A stretch of DNA of 64,000 nt, taken from Methylomonas sp. Lineage in GTDB: Bacteria; Pseudomonadota; Gammaproteobacteria; Methylococcales; Methylomonadaceae. Each line of letters begins with the position of its first letter. Within the stretch, counting starts at the first letter, position 1. Where the stretch lies: NCBI GenBank assembly GCA_002928965.1, contig PERU01000016.1, forward strand, positions 18,878 to 82,877. The letters run 5' to 3'. The notes beneath the pieces are model-generated. The model did no database searches. It saw nothing but the letters and a program-made list of their open reading frames with translations, and was not told the DNA's origin. Position numbers and translations under genes: made by a program. This document shows positions 8,863-18,305 of this stretch, piece after piece.

Positions 8863-10146
8863 ATGAGTTTAGTAACCAGAATTGTCTTCTTTAGTTTGTT
8901 TGTCACGCTGCTTTCGGTGGCTCAAGCGGAAGGTTTGACTATTGAAATCACCAAAGGCTCGCAAACTGCTGTGCCAATAGCGATTGTGCCTTTTGGCCAA
9001 CAAGGTGCAATCGGTAACGTGAAACTGTCCGATGTGATCAGTTCTGACTTGGGTGGCAGCGGGTTTTTCAAAGCCTTGGCCGAAGAGGATATGCTGACCA
9101 AGCCGACCGAGCCAGAAAAAGTCAATTTTAGGGATTGGCAGGCCTTGGGTCAGGATTACATGGTTGTCGGTCAAGTGCAGGGCAATGGTGGAAGTTTTAA
9201 CCTCCAGTTTCATTTGTTCAATGTGCATAATGGTCAACTGCTGATGGGCTATAAAATGACCGTCGGCCAGCATGAATTACGCCGTGCAGCCCATCACATC
9301 AGCGATTTGATCTATGAAAAACTGACCGGGCGCAAAGGGGCTTTTAATACCCGCATAGCCTATGTCACCACCAGTTCGCGTGGTAATGGCAAGCAATTCA
9401 TGTTGCAAGTGGCGGACGCCGATGGATATAACCCTAGAACCATTGCAGAATCGCCAGAACCCATCATGGCCCCTACTTGGTCACCAGATGGGTCACGAAT
9501 AGCCTATGTTTCATTTCATACCAAACGTTCCGAGATTTTTGTACAAACTTTGGCCACTGGGCAACGTGAAAGTGTGTCGTCTTTTCCCGGTATCAACGGC
9601 GCCCCCGCTTTTTCGCCGGACGGTAACCGCTTAGCCATCACCTTGTCTAAAGATGGCAGTCCGGATGTGTATGTATTAAATTTGAGTAATCGGGGCTTAA
9701 CCCGATTGACAGCCGGTTTATCCATCGACACCGAGCCAGCTTGGTCGCCGGATGGCAGCACCATTGTGTTTACCTCTGATCAAGGGGGTAAGCCTCAGCT
9801 TTATACAGTGCCCAGCTCAGGCGGTAAAGCCACGCGCTTGACCTTCCAAGGCGATTATAATGCCAGGGGACGCTTTTCAGCCGATGGCAGAAGCTTGGCG
9901 ATGGTTAACGGTAACGGTGGTAGATACCGGATCGCTGTCATGGATATGGCTTCACGTACTGTGAATGTGTTGAGTGAAGGCAATCTGGACGAGTCGCCCA
10001 GCTTTGCACCAAATGGCAGTATGATTTTGTTTGCGGCTAATAAGGGCGGTAGATCGGTTTTATCTGTTGTGTCCACCGATGGTGCGATGCAACAAAAACT
10101 GGATTTTCAAAGCGGCGGTGTGCGTGAGCCAGCTTGGGCACCTTGA
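8863..10146 (+). CDS. tolB: Tol-Pal system beta-propeller protein TolB
   Basis: A 427-residue periplasmic protein with a Sec signal peptide (about residues 1-22, ending VAQAEG). An N-terminal alpha/beta domain (about 25-155) precedes a six-bladed propeller made of repeated WSPDGSRIAY-like blades: PTWSPDGS, PAFSPDGN, PAWSPDGS, GRFSADGR, PSFAPNGS. The region just after the signal peptide, LTIEITKG, corresponds to the TolA box. It lies 18 bp after tolA and about 50 bp before pal. Confidence 0.96.
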   Translation: MSLVTRIVFFSLFVTLLSVAQAEGLTIEITKGSQTAVPIAIVPFGQQGAIGNVKLSDVISSDLGGSGFFKALAEEDMLTKPTEPEKVNFRDWQALGQDYMVVGQVQGNGGSFNLQFHLFNVHNGQLLMGYKMTVGQHELRRAAHHISDLIYEKLTGRKGAFNTRIAYVTTSSRGNGKQFMLQVADADGYNPRTIAESPEPIMAPTWSPDGSRIAYVSFHTKRSEIFVQTLATGQRESVSSFPGINGAPAFSPDGNRLAITLSKDGSPDVYVLNLSNRGLTRLTAGLSIDTEPAWSPDGSTIVFTSDQGGKPQLYTVPSSGGKATRLTFQGDYNARGRFSADGRSLAMVNGNGGRYRIAVMDMASRTVNVLSEGNLDESPSFAPNGSMILFAANKGGRSVLSVVSTDGAMQQKLDFQSGGVREPAWAP

Positions 10147-10195
10147 TAGCTAATCATAATTTTTTTGTTTGACTTTAAATTTTTGGAGAATATGT

Positions 10196-10765
10196 ATGAA
10201 ATTTAATAAAACCTATTTGGTTTTGGCAATGATGGCGGTTATGGCTACGGGGTGTAGTTCAACGGAAGAAGAGGGCGCCTTGGCAGACGGCAGTCAAGCG
10301 GGTACCGATGCATCCACCAGCGGTTATAACGATGGATCAATGTCCGGCAGTCAGTTTGGTTCGGGTAGTGGTTATAACTCGGGATCTGGTATGGCTTCGA
10401 ATTTGGGTCCTGAGTTCAGCGATCCTAACAATCCTTTATCAAAACAAACCATTTACTTCGAACTGGATAGCAGCCAAGTCAAACAAGAATACGTGTCTGT
10501 AGTTGCCGCGCATGCGCAATATTTGGCTTCACATCCTAACCAGCATGTCATATTGAGCGGGCACGCTGATGAAAGAGGCTCAAGCGAATACAACATCGCT
10601 TTGGGTGAGCAACGTGCTAAATCTGTTGAACGTATGATGCGTTCGCAGGGTGTTACCGGTGGTCAATTGGAAGTCGTCAGCTATGGAGAAGAAAAGCCGG
10701 CTGTATCAGGTAGTGGTGAATCCGCGTGGTCAATGAACCGCCGTGTTGAAGTAGGCTATCAATGA
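10196..10765 (+). CDS. pal: Peptidoglycan-associated lipoprotein Pal
   Basis: The ATG at 10196 follows a GGAG ribosome-binding site and gives a 189-residue lipoprotein; the open frame continues upstream but lacks a lipoprotein signal there. The lipobox ends in MATGC with the lipidated Cys at residue 20, followed by Ser-Ser, so it should be sorted to the outer membrane. A Ser/Gly-rich linker (about 25-70) leads to an OmpA-like domain (about 85-189) with the peptidoglycan-binding motif HADERGSSEYNIALGEQRA. Pal anchors the outer membrane to peptidoglycan and binds TolB and TolA. Confidence 0.95.
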   Translation: MKFNKTYLVLAMMAVMATGCSSTEEEGALADGSQAGTDASTSGYNDGSMSGSQFGSGSGYNSGSGMASNLGPEFSDPNNPLSKQTIYFELDSSQVKQEYVSVVAAHAQYLASHPNQHVILSGHADERGSSEYNIALGEQRAKSVERMMRSQGVTGGQLEVVSYGEEKPAVSGSGESAWSMNRRVEVGYQ

Positions 10766-11646
10766 GAAAAACTGCACTTTTGATGATGTGTGCTGGCTTG
10801 GGTGTTGGTACCCTGGCTGGCGCTGCACCTGTCAATGATTCCGGATATCAGGGGAATGTGAGCTATGGGGCGCCCGCTGCGGGTACTGATAGCGCCATCT
10901 TTGAAATGCTGGGCAGGCTGGAGCAGTTGCAATCAGAAGTGCAGCAATTAAGAGGCATGGTGGAAGAGCAGTCGCAAACCATTGCGGATTTGGAGCGTAA
11001 ACAAACTCACATGTATTCGGATCTGGATGACCGGATTCAGTTGTTGAGTTCACCGGGTCAAGCAGCCGGGGTTGCTGCGCCGGTAGTCGCTGCAGCCAGC
11101 GCGAGTCAGGATCAGGCTGCAGTAGCCCAGGCTCCAGTTCCGACGCCTGCAGCAACAGCATCTCCCCCGCCCGTGGTGATTGCCTCGCCAGCTGTTGTGG
11201 CTCCTGCGTCACCTGCGCCAATTGCTGATACCAAGCAGCCTGAACCACCACAATCGGTAGTTGTAAAAGCTAGCGAAAAGGAGCGTTATCAGGAAGCCTA
11301 TGAAACGTTGAGAAATGGTCATAATGCCAAAGCCATTCAAATGTTTGAAGGCTTGCAAGCCGACCATCCAAAAGGTGAGCTAAGCGATAACACCCAATAT
11401 TGGTTGGGCGAAGCCTATAAAATCAATCGTGAACATGACAAGGCGCGCGCGGCATTTAACAAAGTGGTCAGTCAGTATCCCAACAGCGCTAAAGTGCCGG
11501 ATGCCTTGTTAAAATTGGGTTATATTGAATTCGACCAACAGAATTTAGCCAAGGCGCGTGATTATTTTTCACGCATCACAACCAGTTACCCAGAGACGAC
11601 GGCTGCGCACTTGGCTAGCAAAAAACTGGCTCAAATGCCGCAGTAA
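10762..11646 (+). CDS. cpoB: Cell division coordinator CpoB (YbgF)
   Basis: A 294-residue periplasmic protein overlapping pal by four bases. It has a signal peptide (about residues 1-22), an N-terminal coiled-coil trimerisation segment (about 44-95, LEQLQSEVQQLRGMVEEQ) and a long Ala/Pro/Val linker. Three TPR repeats follow (about 175-290), including YQEAYETLRNGHNAKAI and the SQYPNSAKVPDALLKLGYI region. In E. coli CpoB links PBP1B activity to Tol-Pal during septation. Its place at the end of tol-pal and the domain order make the call firm. Confidence 0.94.
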   Translation: MRKTALLMMCAGLGVGTLAGAAPVNDSGYQGNVSYGAPAAGTDSAIFEMLGRLEQLQSEVQQLRGMVEEQSQTIADLERKQTHMYSDLDDRIQLLSSPGQAAGVAAPVVAAASASQDQAAVAQAPVPTPAATASPPPVVIASPAVVAPASPAPIADTKQPEPPQSVVVKASEKERYQEAYETLRNGHNAKAIQMFEGLQADHPKGELSDNTQYWLGEAYKINREHDKARAAFNKVVSQYPNSAKVPDALLKLGYIEFDQQNLAKARDYFSRITTSYPETTAAHLASKKLAQMPQ

Positions 11647-11654
11647 GATAGCGA

Positions 11655-12299
11655 ATGGATTTATCGCTGCGCATTACCGAAATTTTCTATTCCTTACAGG
11701 GTGAAACCAACACGGTAGGCCTGCCTACTGTGTTCATTCGTTTGACAGGTTGTCCGTTGCGCTGTAGTTATTGTGATACTGCCTATGCTTTTACCGGTGG
11801 CGAGAAACAAACCCTGCAAAACATCATTCAAAAAGTAAAAAGCTACTCTACTACCTATGTAACCGTCACAGGCGGCGAACCTTTGGCGCAGCCAGCCTGC
11901 AATGCATTGATGGTTGAGTTGTTGAACGCAGGCTATCAAGTTTCACTGGAAACCAGTGGTGCTTTGGATGTTTCCGGCGTTGATTCACGCGTGGTCAAGG
12001 TAATGGATCTTAAAACCCCCAGTTCGGCGGAAATGCAGCGTAATCTTTACACGAATGTCGAATATCTGAACGCGCATGATCAAGTCAAATTTGTCATTGC
12101 CGATGATGCTGATTACCAATGGTCAAAGCAGCAACTCACTGAACATGCGTTGACACAACGATGCCAAGTCTTGTTTTCTCCAGTGATGGGCGTCATGTCG
12201 CCAACCGCGTTGGCCGATAAAATTCTGGCTGATCAATTACCGGTCCGTTTTCAAATTCAATTGCACAAATATCTTTGGGATGATGTACGAGGAAAATAA
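11655..12299 (+). CDS. queE: 7-carboxy-7-deazaguanine synthase QueE
   Basis: A 214-residue radical SAM enzyme that contracts 6-carboxytetrahydropterin to 7-carboxy-7-deazaguanine in queuosine synthesis. The cluster-binding Cys are C33, C37 and C40 in [16 protein letters not shown]. The N-terminal [16 protein letters not shown] is the QueE signature, and TGGEPLAQ is the usual SAM-contacting GGE motif. It follows cpoB by 8 bp and overlaps queC by 20 bp, the order seen in Pseudomonas and relatives. Confidence 0.96.
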   Translation: MDLSLRITEIFYSLQGETNTVGLPTVFIRLTGCPLRCSYCDTAYAFTGGEKQTLQNIIQKVKSYSTTYVTVTGGEPLAQPACNALMVELLNAGYQVSLETSGALDVSGVDSRVVKVMDLKTPSSAEMQRNLYTNVEYLNAHDQVKFVIADDADYQWSKQQLTEHALTQRCQVLFSPVMGVMSPTALADKILADQLPVRFQIQLHKYLWDDVRGK

Positions 12300-12993
12300 G
12301 CTTAAGACCGCAAATGGCGGTCAGCAAAAAAATGCCATTATTTTGTTGTCGGGAGGATTGGATTCCATCACCGTTTTGGCGCATGCCAGACAGCAAGGTT
12401 ATGGCTGCTATGCTTTGAGCTTTAATTACGGGCAAAGGCACAATGCCGAATTGGTAGCAGCGAAGAAAATTGCTGAAAAGTATCAGGTTTTGGAGCATAA
12501 AATACTCCAGTTAGGCTTGGATAGCATTGGTGGTTCTGCATTGACTGATGACCATATTGCGGTCCCGCAGTCTCCGCAAACAGGCATTCCTGTAACGTAT
12601 GTACCGGCTCGCAATACAATTTTTTTGTCTTTGGCTTTAGGCTGGGCAGAAGTGCTGGGTGTTTCGGACGTATTTATGGGGGTTAACGCAGTAGACTATT
12701 CGGGGTATCCTGACTGTCGCCCGGAGTTTATTAAGGCCTTTCAAGTCATGGCTAATCTGGCTACAAAAGCGGCAGTAGAAGGCCATGAAATCAGGATTCA
12801 CACCCCGCTGATCAATTTGAGTAAAGCCGAAATTATTGAACTTGGCCTAACGCTAGGTGTGGATTATGCCACCACCGTTTCCTGTTATTCGGCTGATGTC
12901 CAGGGTAAGGCATGTGGGCGTTGCGATGCTTGTCGCCTACGTCAAGCAGGATTTGCTGAATTGGGGGTTGCTGATCCAACCTGTTATCAATAA
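12280..12993 (+). CDS. queC: 7-cyano-7-deazaguanine synthase QueC
   Basis: A 237-residue ATP-dependent enzyme that turns 7-carboxy-7-deazaguanine into preQ0. The PP-loop motif SGGLDS is at residues 24-29, and a Cys-rich zinc site ([18 protein letters not shown]) is near the C-terminus. Two adjacent ATG codons (12280, 12283) lie inside the end of queE; the 18 or so residues before the PP-loop core form an extension compared with shorter QueC proteins, and no better in-frame start is seen before the core. Coupled to queE. Confidence 0.95.
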   Translation: MMYEENKLKTANGGQQKNAIILLSGGLDSITVLAHARQQGYGCYALSFNYGQRHNAELVAAKKIAEKYQVLEHKILQLGLDSIGGSALTDDHIAVPQSPQTGIPVTYVPARNTIFLSLALGWAEVLGVSDVFMGVNAVDYSGYPDCRPEFIKAFQVMANLATKAAVEGHEIRIHTPLINLSKAEIIELGLTLGVDYATTVSCYSADVQGKACGRCDACRLRQAGFAELGVADPTCYQ

Positions 12994-13084
12994 CGCAATT
13001 TTGAGTTAAACAATGCAAGGATCTGGGTTGTAGTTTATGCTAACTATTCTATGACACTGCACCGTTCACCGAGAGTCCAGTATT

Positions 13085-13699
13085 ATGCATGTGAGCCAAC
13101 ATAAATCTCAGTTTGTCGCCGTTGCGTCGATTGCCGCAGAGTTAAGTGCTGTAATGGAGGTTGCAAAAGAAATTTCCCTCGCAGCGGCCAATGCCAAAGC
13201 CATTGCTTTCAGAGCAGGGGAAAAAGCTAAGGGATTTCAACCGATTACTGATTTTATTAATGAACTGGCAAAAGAAACCATCGAGCTGGTCAATAATATC
13301 AACGAACACGCTCTTAAATTGTATCGCTTGACTGTTATCGAATATCGGATGTCAGAAGCTTGCAGACGTTTTGAATCCGTAGCAGTGCGTTCTGCAAACG
13401 CCACTTACGCGACCACACTTAAACAATCTTTAGACAATGCCCGGCAGCGTCGGAATGATTGTCAACGACAATTTGCCCGGCACGTTTCGGAATTGTTGGC
13501 GCAGCTGGCGGATGTGATGCATCCGGCCAGAGCTGCGCGAGTGATTGCCGCCAACTCGCGTATTGAAGCGTCCCAGGCCGGAGAATATCTCCAAAGCTTA
13601 CAAGCTGTGGCAGAGAGCGTAGACAATGCAGCACAAATCATCCACGACAAGGTGCACAAATGTCGCAGCGCCTTAAGTGTGATCAATACTGACGAGTAA
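13085..13699 (+). CDS. Soluble protein resembling chemoreceptor signalling helices
   Basis: Not a named family that I recognise. The 204-residue product is almost wholly helical, with no signal peptide, membrane segment or sensor domain. Residues 31-65 align without a gap to the C-terminal part of methyl-accepting chemotaxis protein signalling domains: SLAAANAKAIAFRAGEKAKG then FQPITDFINELAKET, matching the usual [20 protein letters not shown] then FAVVADEVRKLAERS. A second, weaker copy lies at about 149-191 (ANSRIEASQAGEY, then VAESVDNAAQII). The kinase-contacting hairpin tip of receptors is not apparent. The ODP gene starts 42 bp downstream on the same strand and is probably co-transcribed. 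The chemoreceptor resemblance is read directly; a role in signalling is inference. Confidence 0.8.
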   Translation: MHVSQHKSQFVAVASIAAELSAVMEVAKEISLAAANAKAIAFRAGEKAKGFQPITDFINELAKETIELVNNINEHALKLYRLTVIEYRMSEACRRFESVAVRSANATYATTLKQSLDNARQRRNDCQRQFARHVSELLAQLADVMHPARAARVIAANSRIEASQAGEYLQSLQAVAESVDNAAQIIHDKVHKCRSALSVINTDE

Positions 13700-13741
13700 T
13701 TCTCGGCTCATCGAAAATTAAGTAAAGAGGCGAAGTCATCC

Positions 13742-14470
13742 ATGAAAATGACCAAAATTTATGAGGGTAACTATCAGTGGATCATGTATGGTCGCGACCC
13801 GAATAAACCCGATAAAATTATCGACACCAATCAATATGTAGTGCGCACGGCTAATCGTTGTCTGTTGATCGATCCCGGTGGGGTTGAGCTGTTTGCTCCC
13901 ATGCTGGCTGCGGTATTGCATCATGCGCCGGTGGATGAAATTACTGATTTGTTCGCCTCACACCAGGACCCGGATATTATTTCTTCATTAGGTTTATGGG
14001 ATCAGGCGTTGCCACATGCCAAGTTGCATGCAGCTGGCTTATGGGAAGGTTTTTTACGTCATTTTGGTTGCGATAGCATTCAGTATGTGCCGATTCAGGA
14101 TAACGGTGGCGTAATTAATTTAGGTAGTGTTGAATTGCAAATTATTCCAGCCCACTATCTACATTCATCAGCAAATTTCAATATTTATGACCCGCAGGCT
14201 AAAATTTTGTTTTCGGGTGACATTGGCGCAGCATTGGAATCACCGGATGCGCCGGTATTTGTGGATAATTTTGATGCCCATATCGAGAAAATGCGTTATT
14301 TCCATCAGCGCTGGATGCCGTCCAATCAAGCTAAACGGGCTTGGGTTGAGCGAGTGCGCAGTCTGGATATTGATATTCTTGCACCCCAGCATGGCCGCAT
14401 GTTTAAAGGAAATGACGTGAAGCGGTTTTTGGATTGGTTTGAGTCGCTACAAGTTGGGATTGCCGTATAA
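13742..14470 (+). CDS. ODP-type diiron metallo-beta-lactamase-fold protein
   Basis: A 242-residue metallo-beta-lactamase-fold protein of the flavodiiron/ODP branch, without the flavodoxin domain of flavodiiron proteins. Metal ligands can be placed by the family spacing: H74-x-D76-x-D78 (SHQDPD, with Asp where many members have Glu), H141, D160 (SGDIG) and H217 (APQHGRMF); H141 to D160 is the usual 19 residues. Proteins of this type bind a diiron centre that reacts with oxygen, and in Treponema denticola an ODP works with a chemoreceptor as an oxygen/iron sensor. The preceding gene encodes a receptor-like helical protein. A GAGGCG ribosome-binding site precedes the ATG; ATG 13748 is an alternative. 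Confidence 0.85.
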   Translation: MKMTKIYEGNYQWIMYGRDPNKPDKIIDTNQYVVRTANRCLLIDPGGVELFAPMLAAVLHHAPVDEITDLFASHQDPDIISSLGLWDQALPHAKLHAAGLWEGFLRHFGCDSIQYVPIQDNGGVINLGSVELQIIPAHYLHSSANFNIYDPQAKILFSGDIGAALESPDAPVFVDNFDAHIEKMRYFHQRWMPSNQAKRAWVERVRSLDIDILAPQHGRMFKGNDVKRFLDWFESLQVGIAV

Positions 14471-14514
14471 AACATACATTTACCGTCAATAGAAGGTATA
14501 ATCCCGCAAAATTG

Positions 14515-14543
14515 AGCCTCCGTCGCAAGATGGGGGCTTTTTG
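14515..14543 (+). terminator. intrinsic terminator after the ODP gene
   Basis: Arms 14515-14524 and 14529-14538 form a 10-bp stem (with two G-U pairs) capped by a GCAA tetraloop, followed by a T run at 14538-14542. It ends the receptor-like/ODP transcript just before miaB. Confidence 0.8.
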
Positions 14544-14573
14544 TTAGAGAGCAGTTGGAGTATCTCATCAAGC

Positions 14574-15956
14574 ATGGCGCAAAAACTTTATATACAAACT
14601 AACGGCTGTCAGATGAACGAGTACGATTCCGACAAAATGCGGGATGTACTGATGGCCTCACACGGAATGGAGTTGACCGACATTCCTGAACAGGCGGACG
14701 TTTTATTGCTGAACACTTGTTCAATTCGTGAAAAAGCCCAGGAAAAAGTTTTTTCCGCCGTTGGGCGCTGGAAGAAAATCAAAGATAAACGGCCTGATGT
14801 CATTATTGGCGTGGGGGGCTGCGTAGCCAGCCAGGAAGGCGATGCGATCCAAAAGCGTGCGCCGTATGTGGATATTGTTTTCGGGCCTCAAACCTTGCAT
14901 CGCTTGCCGGAGTTATTGAATAAAGCACGCAGTGGTGACAAGCATGTGGTGGATATTTCCTTCCCGGAAATCGAAAAATTCGACAATTTGCCGGAAGCAC
15001 GTGCAGAAGGTCCTAAAGCCTTTGTTTCGGTGATGGAAGGCTGCAGCAAGTATTGCACCTATTGTGTTGTACCTTATACGCGTGGTGAAGAAGTCAGTCG
15101 ACCGCTGAACGATGTGATAGCCGAGATTGAAAACTTGGCCAGACAGGGTGTAAGAGAAATCAATCTGCTGGGTCAAAATGTCAACGCATACCGTGGTGAA
15201 ATGGAAGATGGGGATATTGCCAGTTTTGCATTTTTGCTGCATTGCGTAGCGGCAGTTGACGGTATTGATCGTATCCGTTTCACCACCTCCCATCCCTTGG
15301 AATTTACCGACGACATCATTGATGCCTATGCGGAGATTCCACAATTGGTTAATCACCTGCATCTGCCAGTTCAAAGCGGCAGTAACCGGATTTTGGCAGA
15401 AATGAAACGTGGTCATCAGCGCGAAGATTACTTGGAAATTATGCGTAAAATCAAGGCTGTACGTCCAGGTATTTCCTTATCATCCGATTTCATCATTGGC
15501 TTTCCCGGCGAAACTGATCAAGACTTCCAGGATACGATGGCTTTGATCGAAGACGTTGGTTTTGATTTTTCCTACAGTTTCATCTTTAGCGCCAGACCGG
15601 GTACGCCAGCCGCCAATTATCCTGATGATGTCAGTATGGCTGTCAAAGAACAGCGCTTGCAGCAATTAAAGGGGCGCCTCAACGACATGTTCATGGCCAT
15701 TTCCGAATCAATGATAGGCACGGTGCAAAGTATTTTGGTCGAAGGTGTATCCAAGAAAAACCCATTGCATCTGACTGGGCGCAGCGAGAATAATCGGGTG
15801 GTGAATTTTGCCGCTCATCCGCGTTTGATTGGGCAATTTGTGGACGTACTGATAACTGAAGCGCTACCGAACTCATTACGTGGACGCATGGTCGAATCAT
15901 CTGTCGATAAAGTGTTACAAAATATCCCGTTGGACAAAATAAAGGTTGCGTGTTGA
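14574..15956 (+). CDS. miaB: tRNA-2-methylthio-N6-dimethylallyladenosine synthase MiaB
   Basis: A 460-residue radical SAM methylthiotransferase that modifies A37 of tRNAs reading UNN codons. The N-terminal UPF0004 domain carries C12, C49 and C83 for the auxiliary cluster. The radical SAM cluster uses C157, C161 and C164 ([17 protein letters not shown]). A TRAM domain lies at about 380-445. The open frame runs 33 bases further upstream to a TTG, but the ATG at 14574 gives the family start [15 protein letters not shown]. It heads the conserved miaB-ybeZ-ybeY-ybeX order. Confidence 0.96.
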   Translation: MAQKLYIQTNGCQMNEYDSDKMRDVLMASHGMELTDIPEQADVLLLNTCSIREKAQEKVFSAVGRWKKIKDKRPDVIIGVGGCVASQEGDAIQKRAPYVDIVFGPQTLHRLPELLNKARSGDKHVVDISFPEIEKFDNLPEARAEGPKAFVSVMEGCSKYCTYCVVPYTRGEEVSRPLNDVIAEIENLARQGVREINLLGQNVNAYRGEMEDGDIASFAFLLHCVAAVDGIDRIRFTTSHPLEFTDDIIDAYAEIPQLVNHLHLPVQSGSNRILAEMKRGHQREDYLEIMRKIKAVRPGISLSSDFIIGFPGETDQDFQDTMALIEDVGFDFSYSFIFSARPGTPAANYPDDVSMAVKEQRLQQLKGRLNDMFMAISESMIGTVQSILVEGVSKKNPLHLTGRSENNRVVNFAAHPRLIGQFVDVLITEALPNSLRGRMVESSVDKVLQNIPLDKIKVAC

Positions 15957-16942
15957 CAGTCGTTCAATTCTCCCAGGAAATCACCCTGCTACCTGCTGAC
16001 AATCACCGTTTGTCGAATTTTTGTGGGCAGCTTGATATTCATTTGCGGCAAATCGAACAGCGATTGCAGGTCGATATCGCCAATCGGAGTAATCATTTTA
16101 AAATCACCGGTGTGGCAGAAGCAGTTAAAGCCACCTGCGCGGTGATGCACAAATTATTTGAATTGGCAGGCAAGGAAGAAATAACCCCGGAGCAAGTTCA
16201 TTTGAGCCTGCAGGATGCCAGCATCGATCAATTGTTGAAGGCTGAATCCAGCACCTTCAAGCCGGATGTGGTTGCTATAAAAACCAAGCGTGGCGTGATC
16301 AAGGGTAGAGGCGAGAATCAGCAGGATTATTTGCGTAAAATTGTCACTCACGATATCAACTTTGGGGTGGGGCCTGCGGGTACCGGCAAGACTTTCCTGG
16401 CAGTCGCTTGCGCGGTTGAAGCTTTGCAAAATGAGACCGTAAGACGCATTATTTTGGTTAGACCGGCGGTAGAAGCTGGTGAAAAATTGGGTTTTTTGCC
16501 GGGTGACATGGCTCAAAAAGTCGATCCCTACTTGCGGCCTTTATATGATGCACTGTATGACATGTTGGGTTTTGAGCGGGTGGAAAAACTGCTGGAGAAA
16601 AATGTTATCGAAGTGGCGCCGCTAGCGTTTATGCGCGGTCGAACTTTGAATGATTCATTTATCATTCTGGATGAGGCGCAAAATACCACCACCGAGCAGA
16701 TTAAAATGTTTTTGACCAGGGTGGGCTTTGGTTCAACGGCGGTGATAACCGGCGACGTGACGCAAATCGATTTGCCCAGTGAGAAAATGTCCGGCCTCAA
16801 GCATGTATTGAAAGTCTTAAAAGACGTGGAAGGGATTAGTTTTACCTTTTTTGGTGTCAGAGATGTGGTCAGGCATCCTTTAGTGCAACGTATTGTGGCC
16901 GCATACGACCTTTACGAGCAGGCACAAAGCGATAAGTCATGA
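15950..16942 (+). CDS. ybeZ: PhoH-like ATPase YbeZ
   Basis: A 330-residue PhoH-family NTPase thought to act with YbeY in RNA processing. An N-terminal KH-like domain (about residues 10-95) is followed by the P-loop domain, with Walker A GPAGTGKT at 141-148 and Walker B region [13 protein letters not shown]. The start is a GTG at 15950 or a TTG at 15953; both overlap the miaB stop. It overlaps ybeY by four bases. Confidence 0.94.
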   Translation: MLTVVQFSQEITLLPADNHRLSNFCGQLDIHLRQIEQRLQVDIANRSNHFKITGVAEAVKATCAVMHKLFELAGKEEITPEQVHLSLQDASIDQLLKAESSTFKPDVVAIKTKRGVIKGRGENQQDYLRKIVTHDINFGVGPAGTGKTFLAVACAVEALQNETVRRIILVRPAVEAGEKLGFLPGDMAQKVDPYLRPLYDALYDMLGFERVEKLLEKNVIEVAPLAFMRGRTLNDSFIILDEAQNTTTEQIKMFLTRVGFGSTAVITGDVTQIDLPSEKMSGLKHVLKVLKDVEGISFTFFGVRDVVRHPLVQRIVAAYDLYEQAQSDKS

Positions 16943-17400
16943 ATTATCTGGATATACAAATTGCTACCACTGCCAGTGATTGTCCCAGTGAGCAGCAGTT
17001 TCAACGTTGGATAGACACGGTTTTGAGCGATGCGGCTCAGGACTCGGAAGTGGTGATTCGCTTGGTAGACCTAATCGAAAGTACTGAACTCAATCAACGA
17101 TATAGACACAAAATCGGCCCGACCAATATACTCAGTTTCCCTTTTGAAGCACCTGATGGCATTGAGATGGATTTACTGGGTGATCTGGTGATCTGTGCAC
17201 CGCTGATTGCTGAAGAAGCCCTGCAGCAACAAAAAGTCCTTGAACATCACTGGGCGCATATTACGATACACGGTATATTGCATTTACTGGGCTATGACCA
17301 TATTGAGGATGCTGAAGCCGAAGAGATGGAAGCCCTGGAAATTAAGTTTTTGAACATGTTGAATATAGCTAACCCCTATCAGGAAGTGAGTGCGCAATGA
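16939..17400 (+). CDS. ybeY: Endoribonuclease YbeY (16S rRNA maturation)
   Basis: A 153-residue zinc-dependent ribonuclease involved in 16S rRNA 3' end maturation and ribosome quality control. The zinc site H111, H115 and H121 lies in HGILHLLGYDH, and the conserved TNILSFPFE is at about residues 62-70. ATGA overlaps on both sides couple it to ybeZ and ybeX. Confidence 0.97.
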   Translation: MNYLDIQIATTASDCPSEQQFQRWIDTVLSDAAQDSEVVIRLVDLIESTELNQRYRHKIGPTNILSFPFEAPDGIEMDLLGDLVICAPLIAEEALQQQKVLEHHWAHITIHGILHLLGYDHIEDAEAEEMEALEIKFLNMLNIANPYQEVSAQ

Positions 17401-18239
17401 GCGACGGTAATCCCCCGAGTAGTCAGTCCCATCAGAAAAGTTTGCTGGAACGTATCAGCCATTTTCTGACTGGGGAGCCACAAGACCAGGAAGATTTACT
17501 GGAAATTCTCAGAGAATCCGAAGAAAAGCACCTGCTGGATTCTGATTCTCTGGCCATGATAGAAGGCGTGATGCAGGTGTCCGAAATGCGGGTCAGAGAC
17601 ATCATGATCCCACGTTCGCAAATGGTGGTTGTCAATCGGGATGCCGAACTGGAAACCATATTTCCATTAGTGATCGAATTTGCCCATTCGCGTTTCCCCG
17701 TCATTGAAGAAGACCGCAGCAAAGTGGTCGGTGTTTTGTTGGTGAAGGATTTACTGGCTCACACCCTGCAACAAAACAAATCCCTGAAGGTTGAAGACAT
17801 CATGCGGCCTATGAGCGTGGTGCCGGAAAGCAAGCGGCTGAATGTCTTGCTGAAAGAGTTTCGCACAGAGCGTAACCATATGGCGATTGTGGTTGACGAA
17901 TACGGCAATTCTGCCGGTTTGGTGACCATAGAAGATGTACTGGAACAAATCGTGGGTGCGATTGAAGATGAGCACGATGAAGACGAAACCCAGGACTATA
18001 TATCGCAACGTAGTGAACGCGAATTTATTGTCAGCGCATTGACACCAATTGCCGATTTTAATGAATATTTCTCAGCCGATCTTGAGGATGGCGAATGCGA
18101 TACTGTAGGTGGCTTGATTCTGCAGCGTTTGGAACATTTCCCTAAAAAAGGTGAAAAAGTCGATATTGATGATTTTATATTTGAAGTGTTGCGAGCGGAT
18201 AACCGGCGAGTGCATTTACTAAGGCTTAGGCTCAAGTAG
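17397..18239 (+). CDS. ybeX: CBS-domain protein YbeX/CorC
   Basis: A 280-residue protein with two CBS domains (about residues 70-130 and 135-190, including VRDIMIPRSQM and VEDIMRPMSVVPES). A CorC_HlyC transporter-associated domain follows (about 205-278, with DTVGGLILQRLEHFPKKGE). No membrane part is present, as in YbeX/CorC. The family has been linked to magnesium/cobalt efflux and, for YbeX, to ribosome metabolism. The lnt gene that often follows ybeX is absent; a strong terminator comes next. Confidence 0.93.
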   Translation: MSDGNPPSSQSHQKSLLERISHFLTGEPQDQEDLLEILRESEEKHLLDSDSLAMIEGVMQVSEMRVRDIMIPRSQMVVVNRDAELETIFPLVIEFAHSRFPVIEEDRSKVVGVLLVKDLLAHTLQQNKSLKVEDIMRPMSVVPESKRLNVLLKEFRTERNHMAIVVDEYGNSAGLVTIEDVLEQIVGAIEDEHDEDETQDYISQRSEREFIVSALTPIADFNEYFSADLEDGECDTVGGLILQRLEHFPKKGEKVDIDDFIFEVLRADNRRVHLLRLRLK

Positions 18240-18257
18240 ATTTGTTGATGGGCATTT

Positions 18258-18285
18258 AAAAACACCGGTGATGACCGGTGTTTTT
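18258..18285. terminator. bidirectional intrinsic terminator
   Basis: An 11-bp perfect stem (AAAAACACCGG / CCGGTGTTTTT) with a 6-nt loop and runs of A and T on the two sides. It lies between the convergent ends of ybeX and the secretin N-domain-like gene and should stop transcription from both. Confidence 0.85.
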
Positions 18286-18305
18286 GTTTGCAGACAAGTC
18301 AAACC

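Noticed and set aside
14497..14502. TATAAT as a miaB promoter
   Set aside because: No -35 match at proper spacing, and a terminator lies directly downstream of it.
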